Below, one piece after another: positions 33,986 through 42,420 of a stretch of 60,600 bases of DNA. The stretch comes from Chloroflexota bacterium (lineage in GTDB: Bacteria; Chloroflexota; Anaerolineae; Anaerolineales; UBA11858), in contig VGOC01000009.1 of assembly GCA_016865865.1 (NCBI GenBank), positions 1-60,600 of the forward strand, given 5' to 3'. The position numbers were made by a program, and so were the translations under genes. Under the pieces are notes generated by a model that saw only the letters and a program-made list of their open reading frames with translations, was not told the DNA's origin and ran no database searches. The first letter of the stretch is position 1, and the number at the start of each line of letters is the position of its first letter.

Positions 33986-35725
33986 ATGACGAAACAGGAC
34001 CTATACATCAGCGCGCTGAATGATTTTAGAGAAGCGCGCCGCAAAGCATCCATACAGGGGATCCTGGCGCGTATCACAGGAAAATCCACTGAATTGCTCT
34101 CCTACGAAGAAGTGCGCCAAAAATTGCGCGCCATGGAAAGCGGCAGAAAGGTGTTGCGCGAGATTCCACTCGATGCCATCGTAGGCAGCGTGGGACGCTA
34201 TACGGATTTCTCACGCGACTTCTTACCTTTGTATGATAGCACCCAGCAACGTTGGGCGCGCGTCATGGCGCAAACCGGCGGACTGACCGGACTCCCCCCC
34301 ATCATCGTGTACCAGATCGGCGAGGCGTATTTCGTCCTCGACGGCAACCATCGCGTCTCGGTAGCTCGTCAACTCGGCGCGACCAGCATCCAGGCTTATG
34401 TCACTGAGATGCGTACCCGGGTCAACATCACGCCCGACACCGCGCCAGATGACCTGATTATCAAAGCTGAACAGACCGAATTCCTCGAGCAGACCCAATT
34501 AGACCTCCTCCGCCCCGATACCGACTTGACAGTGACCAACCCTGGCCAATACCCAATTCTCTTGGAACACATCGAAGTCCATCGCTATTTTATGGGCATG
34601 GATGAAAAGCGCAGCATTCCCTATTCTGAGGCTGTAGAGCATTGGCATGATGTCATCTATTCCCCCGTCGTTCAGATTATCCGAGAGCGGGGCATTCTGA
34701 GACATTTCCCTGAGCGAACTGAAACTGACCTTTATTTGTGGATCTCGAGACATCGCGCAAAATTGGAAGAAGCTCTGGGTTGGCGTATCGAGACCGAAGC
34801 TGCCGCGGCCGACCTGGAGATTCGCTTCAGCCCTGAGCTTGCACAAACGATCGCGCGCCTGACCTCAAGGGCGTATGATTTCGTCATGCCGGATGCCCTG
34901 GAATCAGGTCCCCCGCCTGGAGCCTGGCGTGAAGAAGCACTACAGCGCCGCCATGAGCGCAGCCTGCTCGCCAATCTCCTGGTTTCGGTAAGCCCCACCG
35001 ACAAAGACTGGCAGGCTTTGGAACAAGCCTTCGTCGTTGCCCTTCGTGAATCAGGCCAATTGCGGGGATTACACATTGTCAATACGAAAAGTGAAGCCGA
35101 TGCTCAAGAAACCAGGCGCCTCGTAACTGAATTCGATGAACGATGTAGATCGGCGGGCATCCTGGGGCGCATGGCAATCGAATCGGGATCCATCGCCCGC
35201 ATCATCTGCGCGAGATCCCACTGGACCGATCTCATCGTCACGAAAGTCACCTATCCCCCAGGCGACCATCCTATCGCCAGACTTGGCTCTGGCTTGCATA
35301 CGATGATTCGGCGTTGCCCGCGCCCGATCCTGGCTGTCACAGATAAAGTCTCTGATCTTACTCACGCACTGCTGGCCTATAATGGCACGCCAAAATCGAA
35401 CGAGGCCCTATACCTGGCTACTTATCTGGCGGCAAAATGGGATATTCAACTGAGCGTTCTTATCATCGAGCACGAAGAAATCAACGCTGATGAAATATTC
35501 GAACATGCTCGAAAGTACATCTCGAAACATGAACTTCGCGCCAATTTCATCCGCCACAGATTGGGCAAGCGCAGCGAGATCATCTTGACTACCGCCCAAA
35601 CCTATGGCTGTGACTTTATCCTGATGGGGGGCTATAAATCCAGCCCGGTGGTTGAAGTCGCTCTCGGCAGCGTTGTGGATGAAGTCCTTCGTCAAACTCG
35701 AATCCCCCTCCTGATTTGCCGATAG
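33986..35725 (+). CDS. ParB-like domain fused to two UspA domains
   Basis: This 579-residue protein joins an N-terminal ParB/sulfiredoxin-like domain to a C-terminal tandem of universal-stress domains. The first part has IPLDAIVGSVGRYTDF and GLPPIIVYQIGEAYFVLDGNHRV, with the DGNHR nucleotide-binding motif near 118; residues 190-300 are a helical region of unknown type. The first UspA domain starts near 325 (LLANLLVSVSPTDKDW) and the second near 455 (HALLAYNGTPKSNEAL), ending with GCDFILMGGYKSSPVVEVALGSVVDEVLRQ, which holds the G-x2-G-x9-G[S/T] ATP pattern in degenerate form. Role unknown; a nucleotide-sensing regulator is one idea. It is nearly fused to the membrane-protein gene (2 bp gap), so it is probably cotranscribed with it. 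Confidence 0.75.
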   Translation: MTKQDLYISALNDFREARRKASIQGILARITGKSTELLSYEEVRQKLRAMESGRKVLREIPLDAIVGSVGRYTDFSRDFLPLYDSTQQRWARVMAQTGGLTGLPPIIVYQIGEAYFVLDGNHRVSVARQLGATSIQAYVTEMRTRVNITPDTAPDDLIIKAEQTEFLEQTQLDLLRPDTDLTVTNPGQYPILLEHIEVHRYFMGMDEKRSIPYSEAVEHWHDVIYSPVVQIIRERGILRHFPERTETDLYLWISRHRAKLEEALGWRIETEAAAADLEIRFSPELAQTIARLTSRAYDFVMPDALESGPPPGAWREEALQRRHERSLLANLLVSVSPTDKDWQALEQAFVVALRESGQLRGLHIVNTKSEADAQETRRLVTEFDERCRSAGILGRMAIESGSIARIICARSHWTDLIVTKVTYPPGDHPIARLGSGLHTMIRRCPRPILAVTDKVSDLTHALLAYNGTPKSNEALYLATYLAAKWDIQLSVLIIEHEEINADEIFEHARKYISKHELRANFIRHRLGKRSEIILTTAQTYGCDFILMGGYKSSPVVEVALGSVVDEVLRQTRIPLLICR

Positions 35726-35736
35726 ATGAACATTAT

Positions 35737-35774
35737 GAGTTCACTGAAAAACTCGTAGTTTTTTCAGTAGACTC
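35737..35774. repeat. Minimal family B palindrome
   Basis: GAGTTCACTGAAAAACTC and, inverted, GAGTCTACTGAAAAAA face each other across a short spacer. These are the two outer arms of the family B element with the whole interior deleted. It lies between convergent genes and could act as a terminator. Confidence 0.7.
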
Positions 35775-35777
35775 GCT

Positions 35778-36416
35778 TTATTCTTTTTCCAATATCAGCC
35801 TTGTCTCTCGCGCCCCATACGTATTAATCACCCGTGCTCTCTTGAAGATCGTCTCTGTGGTCGTATCTGGCTGATAGATATGGATATGCCCATGAAAATG
35901 ATAACCGGGTTGGAAGATGCTGAGTAGCCAACGAAAAGCCTTGATGCCGCGGTGAACTCGATCTGCCTTATCATGGATACCCCACGGCGGCGCATGGGTT
36001 ACGAAGATATCCAAAAATCTCCCATAGCGAATACGATTGTATAACAATCCGGGTATCAAAGAGAAAACATGTCGCCACATCTCGGATTGAGTATATTGAA
36101 ATTGCCCGCTGCGCTTATAGCGCTCACTGCCCTCGATGCCCGCTAGCAACAGCCCCTGAAAGTGAACAGTCCGGCGATGAAGGTCAATCCCCCCATGAGG
36201 ATACGTTCGATCGCCCCCCTCGCCATACTCTATCCATGGGTCATGATTGCCTCGCACGAAGAAGAGAGGGCGATTGAGCAAACTGATAATATATTCTTGA
36301 TAGTAATAAGGCAAATCACCACAAGCAATGACCAAATCAACGTTGCCGTATTTTTCTTTTATACCAGAACTGTATATCAGGGGAACGATGACATCACTAA
36401 CAGAGAGAACTTTCAC
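35778..36416 (-). CDS. Calcineurin-like metallophosphoesterase
   Basis: The 212-residue protein has most of the two-metal phosphoesterase motifs: GDLPY near 33, RGNHDPW near 55, THAPPWG near 140 and HGHIHIY near 173. The first motif, normally D-x-H, reads SVSDVIVP: the Asp is there but the His is replaced by Ile, so one metal site may be altered. Full-length for a small member of the family. Substrate unknown. The ATG at 36416 lies about 90 bp from a family C repeat. The gene ends right at a palindrome shared with the convergent stress-protein gene. Confidence 0.85.
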   Translation of the reverse strand: MKVLSVSDVIVPLIYSSGIKEKYGNVDLVIACGDLPYYYQEYIISLLNRPLFFVRGNHDPWIEYGEGGDRTYPHGGIDLHRRTVHFQGLLLAGIEGSERYKRSGQFQYTQSEMWRHVFSLIPGLLYNRIRYGRFLDIFVTHAPPWGIHDKADRVHRGIKAFRWLLSIFQPGYHFHGHIHIYQPDTTTETIFKRARVINTYGARETRLILEKE

Positions 36417-36508
36417 AATTAAGGCCTTTACAAGTAGAAAGAATTCATCTGCTTATACTCGCTTCGATTAATCTTGTCAACAATTTGATGACCGCCGTTC
36501 GCACGTCT

Positions 36509-36623
36509 ATTATCAGTACTTCACGAAAATAGGACCGAAGACCCGTCCCTTCGGCTAAGCTCAGTGCAGGCCTCGGGTCGCCCGGGGACGGACTATTGAT
36601 CTTTTTTGTAATCTACTGATTAT
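36509..36623. mobile_element. Family C palindromic element, copy 2 (115 bp)
   Basis: Ends ATTATCAGTACTTCACGA and, inverted, ATAATCAGTAGATTAC, with CCCGTCCCTTCGGCTAAGCT inside. It matches the copy at 26627-26741 in length and ends, but the internal part is in the opposite orientation. It sits between the metallophosphoesterase and LacI-type genes. Confidence 0.78.
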
Positions 36624-36654
36624 CGTATGACAGCAACAGATATGCCTTGTTCGA

Positions 36655-36702
36655 TTGACAGGCTCGAAAATGTATGCTAGGCTAGGATTGGAACCGGTTC
36701 CA
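36655..36702 (+). promoter_or_regulatory. Promoter and LacI-type operator of the regulator gene
   Basis: TTGACA at 36655-36660 is followed after 17 bases by a weak -10 (TAGGCT). The perfect palindrome TGGAACCGGTTCCA (36689-36702) begins a few bases downstream. This is a typical LacI/GalR operator with central CG, placed to block transcription of the regulator's own gene. Confidence 0.72.
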
Positions 36703-36734
36703 GATAATGAAGCAAGTACTCGAGGAGATTTCCG

Positions 36735-37736
36735 TTGCCAACCATCCGAGATGTTGCAAAACGCGCCAGTGTGGGGATTGCCACGGTTTCACGCGTTCTG
36801 AACAACAGCACTTCAGTCAGCAAGGAGACGCGCCAGGCAGTTCTGGCGGCTATCGAAGAGTTAGATTTCACCCCCAACCCAATTGCTCGACAACTGTCTA
36901 CAGGACGTACCCTTACTGTGGGTGTGATCCTTCCCTTTCTTACGATGCCGTCCTACGTCGAACGTCTGAGAGGGGTTCAACATGCCCTGGCTGAAACGGA
37001 ATACCACATGGTGCTATTCAGCGTAGGTAGCCCATCCGAGAGAGACGCTTACTTCAAAGACCTGCCCCGCAACAATCTGGTTGATGGTATTCTGATCATC
37101 TCCCTTCCACCCAATGATGCCCAGGCGGAACGCCTTGCGCTTGCCGAGATTCCTACAGTGCTCATTGATGCTTACCACTCTCGACTTAGTTGTATCCTTA
37201 CCGATGATGTCAAAGGGGGGATGTTAGCCACTCAACACCTGATAGATCTGGGACATCGCAAAATTGGTTTCCTGAGTGATCTCCTGGAAACGCCTTTCCA
37301 CCCATCGGCGCGTTTTCGCTATCAAGGGTATCGAAAAGCTTTGGAAGATAGCGGTATCCCATTCGATCCGGCCTACCATATTTCAGGTGAACGAGGTCGG
37401 GAGAATGCCGCGAAGATGGCAAGGCATTTACTCGCTCTGGATAATCCCCCCACCGCCATATTTGCAGGGAACGACATCCAGGCCATCGGCGTATTGGATG
37501 CAGCCAAAGAGGCCGGAGTGAAAGTTCCCGATGAGTTGTCAGTAATCGGTTTCGATGGGGTTCGCGACAGTGAATATACTCATCTCACCACCATAGATCA
37601 ACATCTGTTCCAGTCGGGCGTTCGAGGAGTACAGATGCTCATAGAAACCCTCGAATCCAACAGCCCCTCTCCTCAGCACCAAAGACTCCCGCTGGACCTC
37701 ATCAGGCGAGTTACTACCCAGGTTTTTCAAGAATAA
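36735..37736 (+). CDS. LacI/GalR-family transcriptional regulator
   Basis: This 333-residue regulator begins with the LacI helix-turn-helix (TIRDVAKRASVGIATVSRVLNN) and the hinge helix PNPIARQLSTGRT, followed by a periplasmic-binding-like sugar domain (TVGVILPFLT, DGILIISLP, ILTDDVKGGMLATQHLIDLGHRKIGFL, AIFAGNDIQAIGVLDAA, LSVIGFDGVRDSEYTHLTTIDQ). The start is a TTG with GAGGAG 8 bases upstream. A perfect operator palindrome lies about 35 bp before it, so it probably represses itself. No sugar-uptake or catabolic genes are adjacent: an insertion sequence begins 13 bp after its stop codon, perhaps separating it from its former target operon. Confidence 0.92.
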   Translation: MPTIRDVAKRASVGIATVSRVLNNSTSVSKETRQAVLAAIEELDFTPNPIARQLSTGRTLTVGVILPFLTMPSYVERLRGVQHALAETEYHMVLFSVGSPSERDAYFKDLPRNNLVDGILIISLPPNDAQAERLALAEIPTVLIDAYHSRLSCILTDDVKGGMLATQHLIDLGHRKIGFLSDLLETPFHPSARFRYQGYRKALEDSGIPFDPAYHISGERGRENAAKMARHLLALDNPPTAIFAGNDIQAIGVLDAAKEAGVKVPDELSVIGFDGVRDSEYTHLTTIDQHLFQSGVRGVQMLIETLESNSPSPQHQRLPLDLIRRVTTQVFQE

Positions 37737-37748
37737 AACAGGACATAT

Positions 37749-39187
37749 ACTGGTGATTGCCCACATCGTCTAGGGTGGCTGAAAGAGGTGGTGGGGGAAA
37801 GGTTGGACAGCTAACCAAGAGATAGTTGTTGCGCATTGCCAAACAGCGCTCAGGCCACGCAGTAGGATGTAGGGGCCATCCCGATCGGTTTTCAAGCCGA
37901 ATTTGCCGCCGAGTTTTCGTAGCCACAGCACGGCTTTGGGTGGCCAGTGCTTTGCCAGGGAGAAAACGTACTGAGCGGCCAAGAGGACCAAGGCAAAAAT
38001 GCGGCGCATGCGCTCGACAGTATGGACACGCAGGTCTTCGACATCCAAGCCTTGCTCCTGGTCAAAGCGATAGCCATGCTCAATGCGGCCGCGCAGTCGC
38101 CAATCGGAGTAGACCTCTTGAGCGATGGTCACAGCGAGGATGGGGATGTTGGTCAGCAAAGTGAGCGTGTTGGGATGCAGATCGTCTTCGGCCACCAGAA
38201 CCCACAGTTGCTGGTGGGTTTCCGGTAGCCGGACAAGGAACCAGCCCATTTTGAGGTTGGCGAGGCGAGTGCGCCCGGCATGGTGGAAGGCAACCTGATA
38301 GGTGACCTGCCAAGGAACACAGTCAACCAGGTCTTGCAGATGCTCGGTCTCCCAACGGTCTAGGCGGGGGTTGTACACTTCCACCATGCGGTTCATGTGT
38401 TTCGCAGTGATGATGAACTCATCGGGTTCCAAAAAAGCGAAGTTTTTCTGGTCGTCTCCACCAGAATCCATCACAAAACGCAGCTTTCGGCCCGGAAAGA
38501 CCCAGCGCGTGGTACGGATCGCACGTTGAATCTCACGGTTCTCACTGATGAAGTCGGCTGTTTTGTACGAAAACCAGTTCGCATACGATGTGGCCGGCAC
38601 GACCGTGTTGACCACCGTGGCCGTGATCGCCGGATAACCATGCGCCAAACGGGCTTCACCTTTCAAATCTGGCGGCGTACTCTTGCGCACAGTACTTACC
38701 CCCTCCAGCTTTTTCGTGTATGGCTTCTCGAAGTTCACCGGGTCCACTGCCACCACGAGACGCTCTGGATTCTCTCCCGCTACTGTCCGTTGGGCGACCC
38801 GGTATAGACCTTTGAAAAGCCGATGATGATTGAACCGCTCATTCCACACGAACCGATAGATGCGTTTCGCCCCCGCATAGCAACTCCTCTCCTGCCGCGG
38901 TGTGCTTTGCGCCATCGCGGCAATTACTGGTGTCTCCTGTGCCAGAATGCCGCGTACCGCTTCTGGCACTACTCGCCGCAAGCGTTCTTCCGGCAGCAAC
39001 TCTGTGACAGGCAAAAGAAAGTCGCTCATCGTCTGTTCCAACTCGGCAACTGGCATCTTGGCGATGATTTCCTTCAGCGGTATATTCAACATGGCTCTGC
39101 CTCCTGCGTTTGGTTTGTGGGCTAACAAACCTTACCACAGTTGGCAGAGCTTTTCCTCTTCTCATCCACTTGTGGGCAATCACCAGT
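37749..39187. mobile_element. IS4-like insertion sequence with 17-bp inverted ends
   Basis: ACTGGTGATTGCCCACA at 37749-37765 is repeated inverted and without mismatch at 39171-39187. The 1439-bp element holds one transposase gene on the minus strand. The 8-9 bases outside each end do not match, so no target duplication remains. Either the flanks have rearranged or the element moved without leaving one. Confidence 0.9.
37770..39092 (-). CDS. DDE transposase, IS4-like
   Basis: The 440-residue protein appears intact. Likely catalytic acids are in VVAVDPVNFEKPYTKKLEG (first Asp), FVMDSGGDDQ (second Asp) and the YSDWRLRGRIEHGYRFDQEQ stretch, which matches the Y-R-E-K-type region of IS4 transposases around the catalytic Glu. 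An N-terminal helical region (LNIPLKEIIAKMPVAELEQ) would bind the ends. The start at 39092 has GGAGG 8 bases upstream; the frame extends 12 codons further. The stop lies 21 bp inside the left inverted repeat end. Exact family not certain. Confidence 0.87.
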   Translation of the reverse strand: MLNIPLKEIIAKMPVAELEQTMSDFLLPVTELLPEERLRRVVPEAVRGILAQETPVIAAMAQSTPRQERSCYAGAKRIYRFVWNERFNHHRLFKGLYRVAQRTVAGENPERLVVAVDPVNFEKPYTKKLEGVSTVRKSTPPDLKGEARLAHGYPAITATVVNTVVPATSYANWFSYKTADFISENREIQRAIRTTRWVFPGRKLRFVMDSGGDDQKNFAFLEPDEFIITAKHMNRMVEVYNPRLDRWETEHLQDLVDCVPWQVTYQVAFHHAGRTRLANLKMGWFLVRLPETHQQLWVLVAEDDLHPNTLTLLTNIPILAVTIAQEVYSDWRLRGRIEHGYRFDQEQGLDVEDLRVHTVERMRRIFALVLLAAQYVFSLAKHWPPKAVLWLRKLGGKFGLKTDRDGPYILLRGLSAVWQCATTISWLAVQPFPHHLFQPP

Positions 39188-39314
39188 TAATCGAGATTCT
39201 GTACCCGGATCAACACGGATTGCACGGATGTTTGATATTTTTCATCCGTGATTATCCGTGAAACTTGTACTGAGCGAAGCCGAAGTATCCGTGTCCAAGA
39301 AATCGGTGTCTCAT

Positions 39315-40268
39315 CTACAGTGTTGAATTATACTCCCTGGCTATTTGCAGAAGGTTCTCCCAGGCGCCTTTGGGCAGGGAGTAATTTTCGCGCGCCATAT
39401 TATGCAATAGCTCGCTGAAACTGAAACCGGCGTTGATGATCTGGTTGATCTGATCGCCGACCCAGTGATCCTTCAATTCGACATCCGGCGCCCATTCATG
39501 GTCCAGAATTTGCTCCATCAATTCAGCATAGGAATAGGGCGGGAAACGCTGGCAGAACAGCCCCTCGACGATGAAACCGAACAACTTCCTGGAGCGGTCA
39601 ATCCAGCCCTCGGCATCGCGGGCGTTGTCTTTGCCCTTCTGTTTGACCAGGCGGATGTCTTCGATCAACTGCACCGCGGCCTCCGGCCCAAGTTCGGCGA
39701 CGGTGCGCTCGAAGTAGCGGATGAAACGCCGGTTATGTTCCAAACCGTAATGGTTGGATGTGTAGGCAAGATTGATATCGAACGAGATTTCGCCATACGC
39801 CGGGTGCGGCAAGGCAATATCGAATACCAGGCCAGGGTAGCCCACCCAGGTGCGCAAATACTCGAAGCGGGCGCTGCCAATCGGCATGTGGAAATGGGTT
39901 TCCAGGGTCCTCAGCAGCCTGGGGACCAATGCCGTCAGACGGGGATCGTGGCCTTCTATTTCCTCGAGTGTAGTAAACCCGTCTTTCCTTCCGGTCAACT
40001 CGCGGGCCCCGATCGGAGTCCAATCTTTGTATCCCCTCGATTCATCGTTTGGGACGTCGAGGAAGATCAGGTCCACATCGGGCGCCAGATCGTTGTTCGT
40101 GCCGCGGTTGAAAGAACTCATATCCCCACATTGGATCTCCGCGAGGGGACGATCTGGGAAGTAGGCTTCCTGGATGAGCGGCTTCACCGCCTCGATGACC
40201 CCCTCGCTGAGGCGCCTTTGAGCCTTTATCTGCTCGAACAGAGCTATACTCTTTTGGGTCATCATCAC
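39315..40268 (-). CDS. Nucleotidyltransferase-fold protein, function unknown
   Basis: This 317-residue protein has a polymerase-beta-like nucleotidyltransferase pattern. SSFNRGTNNDLAPDVDLIFL near 51-70 matches the G-[S/T]...D-x-D helix-turn and the paired metal-binding Asp residues. SFDINLAY near 162 could give the third Asp. The rest (KLFGFIVEGLFCQRFPPYSYAELMEQILDHEW) is helical. The fold is shared by CCA-adding enzymes, OAS-like and cGAS-like enzymes and antibiotic transferases, and the substrate cannot be told. It follows the toroid-type gene at 40280 by 11 bp, suggesting that the two proteins act together. I do not call a CBASS enzyme because no effector is adjacent. Confidence 0.6.
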   Translation of the reverse strand: MMMTQKSIALFEQIKAQRRLSEGVIEAVKPLIQEAYFPDRPLAEIQCGDMSSFNRGTNNDLAPDVDLIFLDVPNDESRGYKDWTPIGARELTGRKDGFTTLEEIEGHDPRLTALVPRLLRTLETHFHMPIGSARFEYLRTWVGYPGLVFDIALPHPAYGEISFDINLAYTSNHYGLEHNRRFIRYFERTVAELGPEAAVQLIEDIRLVKQKGKDNARDAEGWIDRSRKLFGFIVEGLFCQRFPPYSYAELMEQILDHEWAPDVELKDHWVGDQINQIINAGFSFSELLHNMARENYSLPKGAWENLLQIAREYNSTL

Positions 40269-40279
40269 CAGGTCAAAGA

Positions 40280-41161
40280 TCAGCGTTTATAGTAATCGAG
40301 CACGCCGGTTGCTCTTTCCGTGATGAAGGCATTGGCGCAGTCCTTTCGACCGATCGGGACGATGATGTTCATGGGTTTCTCGAGTTCCCAGGTACCGCCG
40401 TCCTTCATCCTGGATTGCAGCAACTCGAGGGAGCGCGACATTTTTCTGTCGCGCACTTCTTCTCTTGCCAGCAGCCACAAGATTTCGAGGAAGTCACTTT
40501 TGTAGAAGTTGGGAAATGTCAATCTGCCAATATCCCGGTGAAGGAATGCGTCTTGCTTATGAGAGCTGAAGCACACCTCGTGGCGCAGGGCGAACTCGAT
40601 GCACTTTTCGATCAATTGCTGCGCTTCTTGGGTCCTTTGGCTTTTGGGGATGAACGAAATTCCTTTGAACAATTTTATCACTCCCCAATAACAGGTATGC
40701 TTTCCGTAGCAGGAAGTGTTCGAACAGTATGGATAGGTTTTCGGAGTCTTGAAATCGCCGTCGTCGAAGCGTTGGTATGCAGCGAAAAAAGCGATGGTTT
40801 CATTCAGCACTCCTGAGTTCGAGGCCCCGAAATAATGGTGGAGATAGATCATGTTGCCGTTCAGGCAGGGGATGGGAAAATGGCTCATGCCCGGCAGCCG
40901 GAAGACCCCGTGTTCTGGAGCATAGAAACGCTCGGTGATCAGTTGGAGGGATGGTTTGGCTTGCGGGAGATCGCCAGGCGCTTCGATGTCAGCGAGCAGG
41001 AGCAAGGTCCATAACGTGGATTTGAAATTTGGCGAATAGTACAAATATTTGGGGCGCTCGCGGGCTTGTTTCTCGCTGAACCCCCACCGGAAAGAATCAT
41101 CCTGTTTGGCAAGGATATTTTCGATGATGCGCTTGCGGATATGTGTTATCTCTCTATCCAC
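40280..41161 (-). CDS. Alpha/alpha-toroid-like protein, function unknown
   Basis: About 293 residues from a GTG at 41161 that has GGAGG 7 bases upstream (the frame also opens at 41194). Repeated helix pairs with bulky hydrophobic residues (STLWTLLLLADIEAP, NETIAFFAAYQRFDDGDF, CYWGVIKLFKGISFIP, DFLEILWLLAREEV) resemble the prenyltransferase/terpene-cyclase toroid. A cysteine/histidine cluster, CSNTSCYGKHTCYW, lies near 145 and may bind a metal. No DxDD or catalytic motif of a cyclase is seen. I cannot name the function. It is the upstream partner of the nucleotidyltransferase-fold gene. Confidence 0.5.
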   Translation of the reverse strand: MDREITHIRKRIIENILAKQDDSFRWGFSEKQARERPKYLYYSPNFKSTLWTLLLLADIEAPGDLPQAKPSLQLITERFYAPEHGVFRLPGMSHFPIPCLNGNMIYLHHYFGASNSGVLNETIAFFAAYQRFDDGDFKTPKTYPYCSNTSCYGKHTCYWGVIKLFKGISFIPKSQRTQEAQQLIEKCIEFALRHEVCFSSHKQDAFLHRDIGRLTFPNFYKSDFLEILWLLAREEVRDRKMSRSLELLQSRMKDGGTWELEKPMNIIVPIGRKDCANAFITERATGVLDYYKR

Positions 41162-41404
41162 CGCGCGGCCTCCAGCCGCTCCGTATAGATTCACCGCGAA
41201 GAAACGAAGCGATCGAAATTCATTGTCCCTGATTCACCAATTCTTCGAAAAGTTCTTCTCATCGTTGTGCCAAGTATTACTGGAACTTGCGCTTTACTCA
41301 ATCCTATGTGCTCGTAACGGGTTTCAACGAACATAGAAGCCTCTCATTCTTTCGCTTTGGTAATGGAAGTATATCACAGGAAAACGCAACATATATTTTT
41401 GAGG
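41162..41404. other. Intergenic stretch upstream of the toroid gene
   Basis: About 240 bp without a supportable gene; it must hold the promoter of the toroid/nucleotidyltransferase pair, which I could not place. Direct-repeat copy 1 starts at its right end. Confidence 0.5.
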
Positions 41405-41655
41405 GGCCGCCCAACGTTTGGCTTAGCTGCTGGGGCGGGTGTGACCCTGACGCGACTTTGCTTGCAACCAAATTGAAAAAATCGCGCTGCTTACCTTTGG
41501 GGTGTTAGCCCCGGTCACGTGCTAGCAGTGGCGTGATCCGTTCACTCGACATCGAATCGTAAAATGCGAGTCCACCGACCTGGGCGGCTGTGACAAAAAC
41601 CCCCATACCAAAGAGCCGGATGAAGCCGAAGCATGCTCTGACCGCAAACGAAGGG
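41405..41655. repeat. Direct repeat flanking the toxin-antitoxin module, copy 1
   Basis: 41538-41605 is identical over 68 bases to 42653-42720. Similarity continues to about 41655 on the right, and more weakly back to GCCCAACGTTTG near 41408, which matches GCCTAACGTTTG near 42528. The two copies bracket the HigBA-type genes in the same orientation. Short frames over the copies are not convincing genes. Confidence 0.85.
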
Positions 41656-41795
41656 TGGTACAACTCGGCTGCAAATGAGTGGCGCATATTGGCCGAAAAT
41701 CCCTGGTACATTTTTGTCCGCGAAGTGACAATCGCTGATATAGACCATATCCCACTCGGTCAGTTCATCCGGGTTGTAGGTTCTGCCACAACCAA

Positions 41796-42098
41796 TTAAA
41801 TATCTGGCGCCGTTTTCACCACGTCCAATACCGCCTCAGGATGCTTCGCTGCTACTTGTAATAACACCTTTGCTGCTCCCTCTGGCTTTCGACGACCTTG
41901 CTCCCAATTCTGCAATGTCTTGACGCTGATCCCCAGCAAGGCTGCAAACTCGCTCTGTGAAAAGTTGTATTTGGCCCGAATGAGCTTGACATTCGGCCCT
42001 TCCAGGGTGAACATGCGCGACGGGGTGATTTCGCCCCGTAGGATTGCTCCACCCTCCTGGACACTAGCCAATAATTCCTTGAATAGTTCTTCTTTCAT
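41796..42098 (-). CDS. HigA/NadS-type helix-turn-helix antitoxin
   Basis: The 100-residue protein has an Xre-type helix-turn-helix near residues 36-70 (VKLIRAKYNFSQSEFAALLGISVKTLQNWEQGRRKPEG). An N-terminal helix would embrace the toxin. In this type the antitoxin gene follows the toxin gene, and the two overlap by 4 bases, giving coupled translation. It probably binds the perfect dyad in the module's promoter (42421-42451). Length and motif are typical of antitoxins paired with RelE/HigB toxins. Confidence 0.88.
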   Translation of the reverse strand: MKEELFKELLASVQEGGAILRGEITPSRMFTLEGPNVKLIRAKYNFSQSEFAALLGISVKTLQNWEQGRRKPEGAAKVLLQVAAKHPEAVLDVVKTAPDI

Positions 42099-42412
42099 GG
42101 ATACTCACTCTCGATGATCCTCTTCAGAATCTTTAGTTGGTCTGGTGTCAGGTTTTCTTGCGCACCCTTGGCATAGACCAACAACATCAGAATTTGTTCT
42201 GCTCTGATCGCCCAATAGTAGATGACTCTGACACCGCCGCGTTTTCCACGGCCTCGAAGATACCATCTCACTTTTCGCAATCCGCCGCTGCCCGGAATGA
42301 TTGCTCCTGTATCAGGGCGATTTACCAAAGCCTCCTGCAACTGCCGATATTCATCATCGGTCAACAGGCGTTGAATTTGCCGGGTGAAGACTGAGGTTTC
42401 GATGATGACCAT
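42095..42412 (-). CDS. RelE/HigB-type mRNA interferase toxin
   Basis: This 105-residue toxin has the RelE-fold layout: N-terminal helices (FTRQIQRLLTDDEYRQLQEAL), then the strand block GSGGLRKVRWYLRGRGKRGGVRVIYYWAI and the C-terminal LMLLVYAKGAQENLTPDQ. Conserved basic residues (Arg, Lys, and RGGVRVIYY) match ribosome-dependent mRNA endonucleases of the HigB-2 group. The ATG is only about 4 bases from the predicted start of transcription, so the mRNA is almost leaderless. Toxin first, antitoxin second, 4-base overlap. Confidence 0.88.
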   Translation of the reverse strand: MVIIETSVFTRQIQRLLTDDEYRQLQEALVNRPDTGAIIPGSGGLRKVRWYLRGRGKRGGVRVIYYWAIRAEQILMLLVYAKGAQENLTPDQLKILKRIIESEYP

Positions 42413-42420
42413 AGACGCTT

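Noticed and set aside
39315-40268. CD-NTase of a CBASS defence system
   Set aside because: The motif fits the broad nucleotidyltransferase superfamily, but no recognisable effector, Cap2 or Cap3 gene lies beside it.
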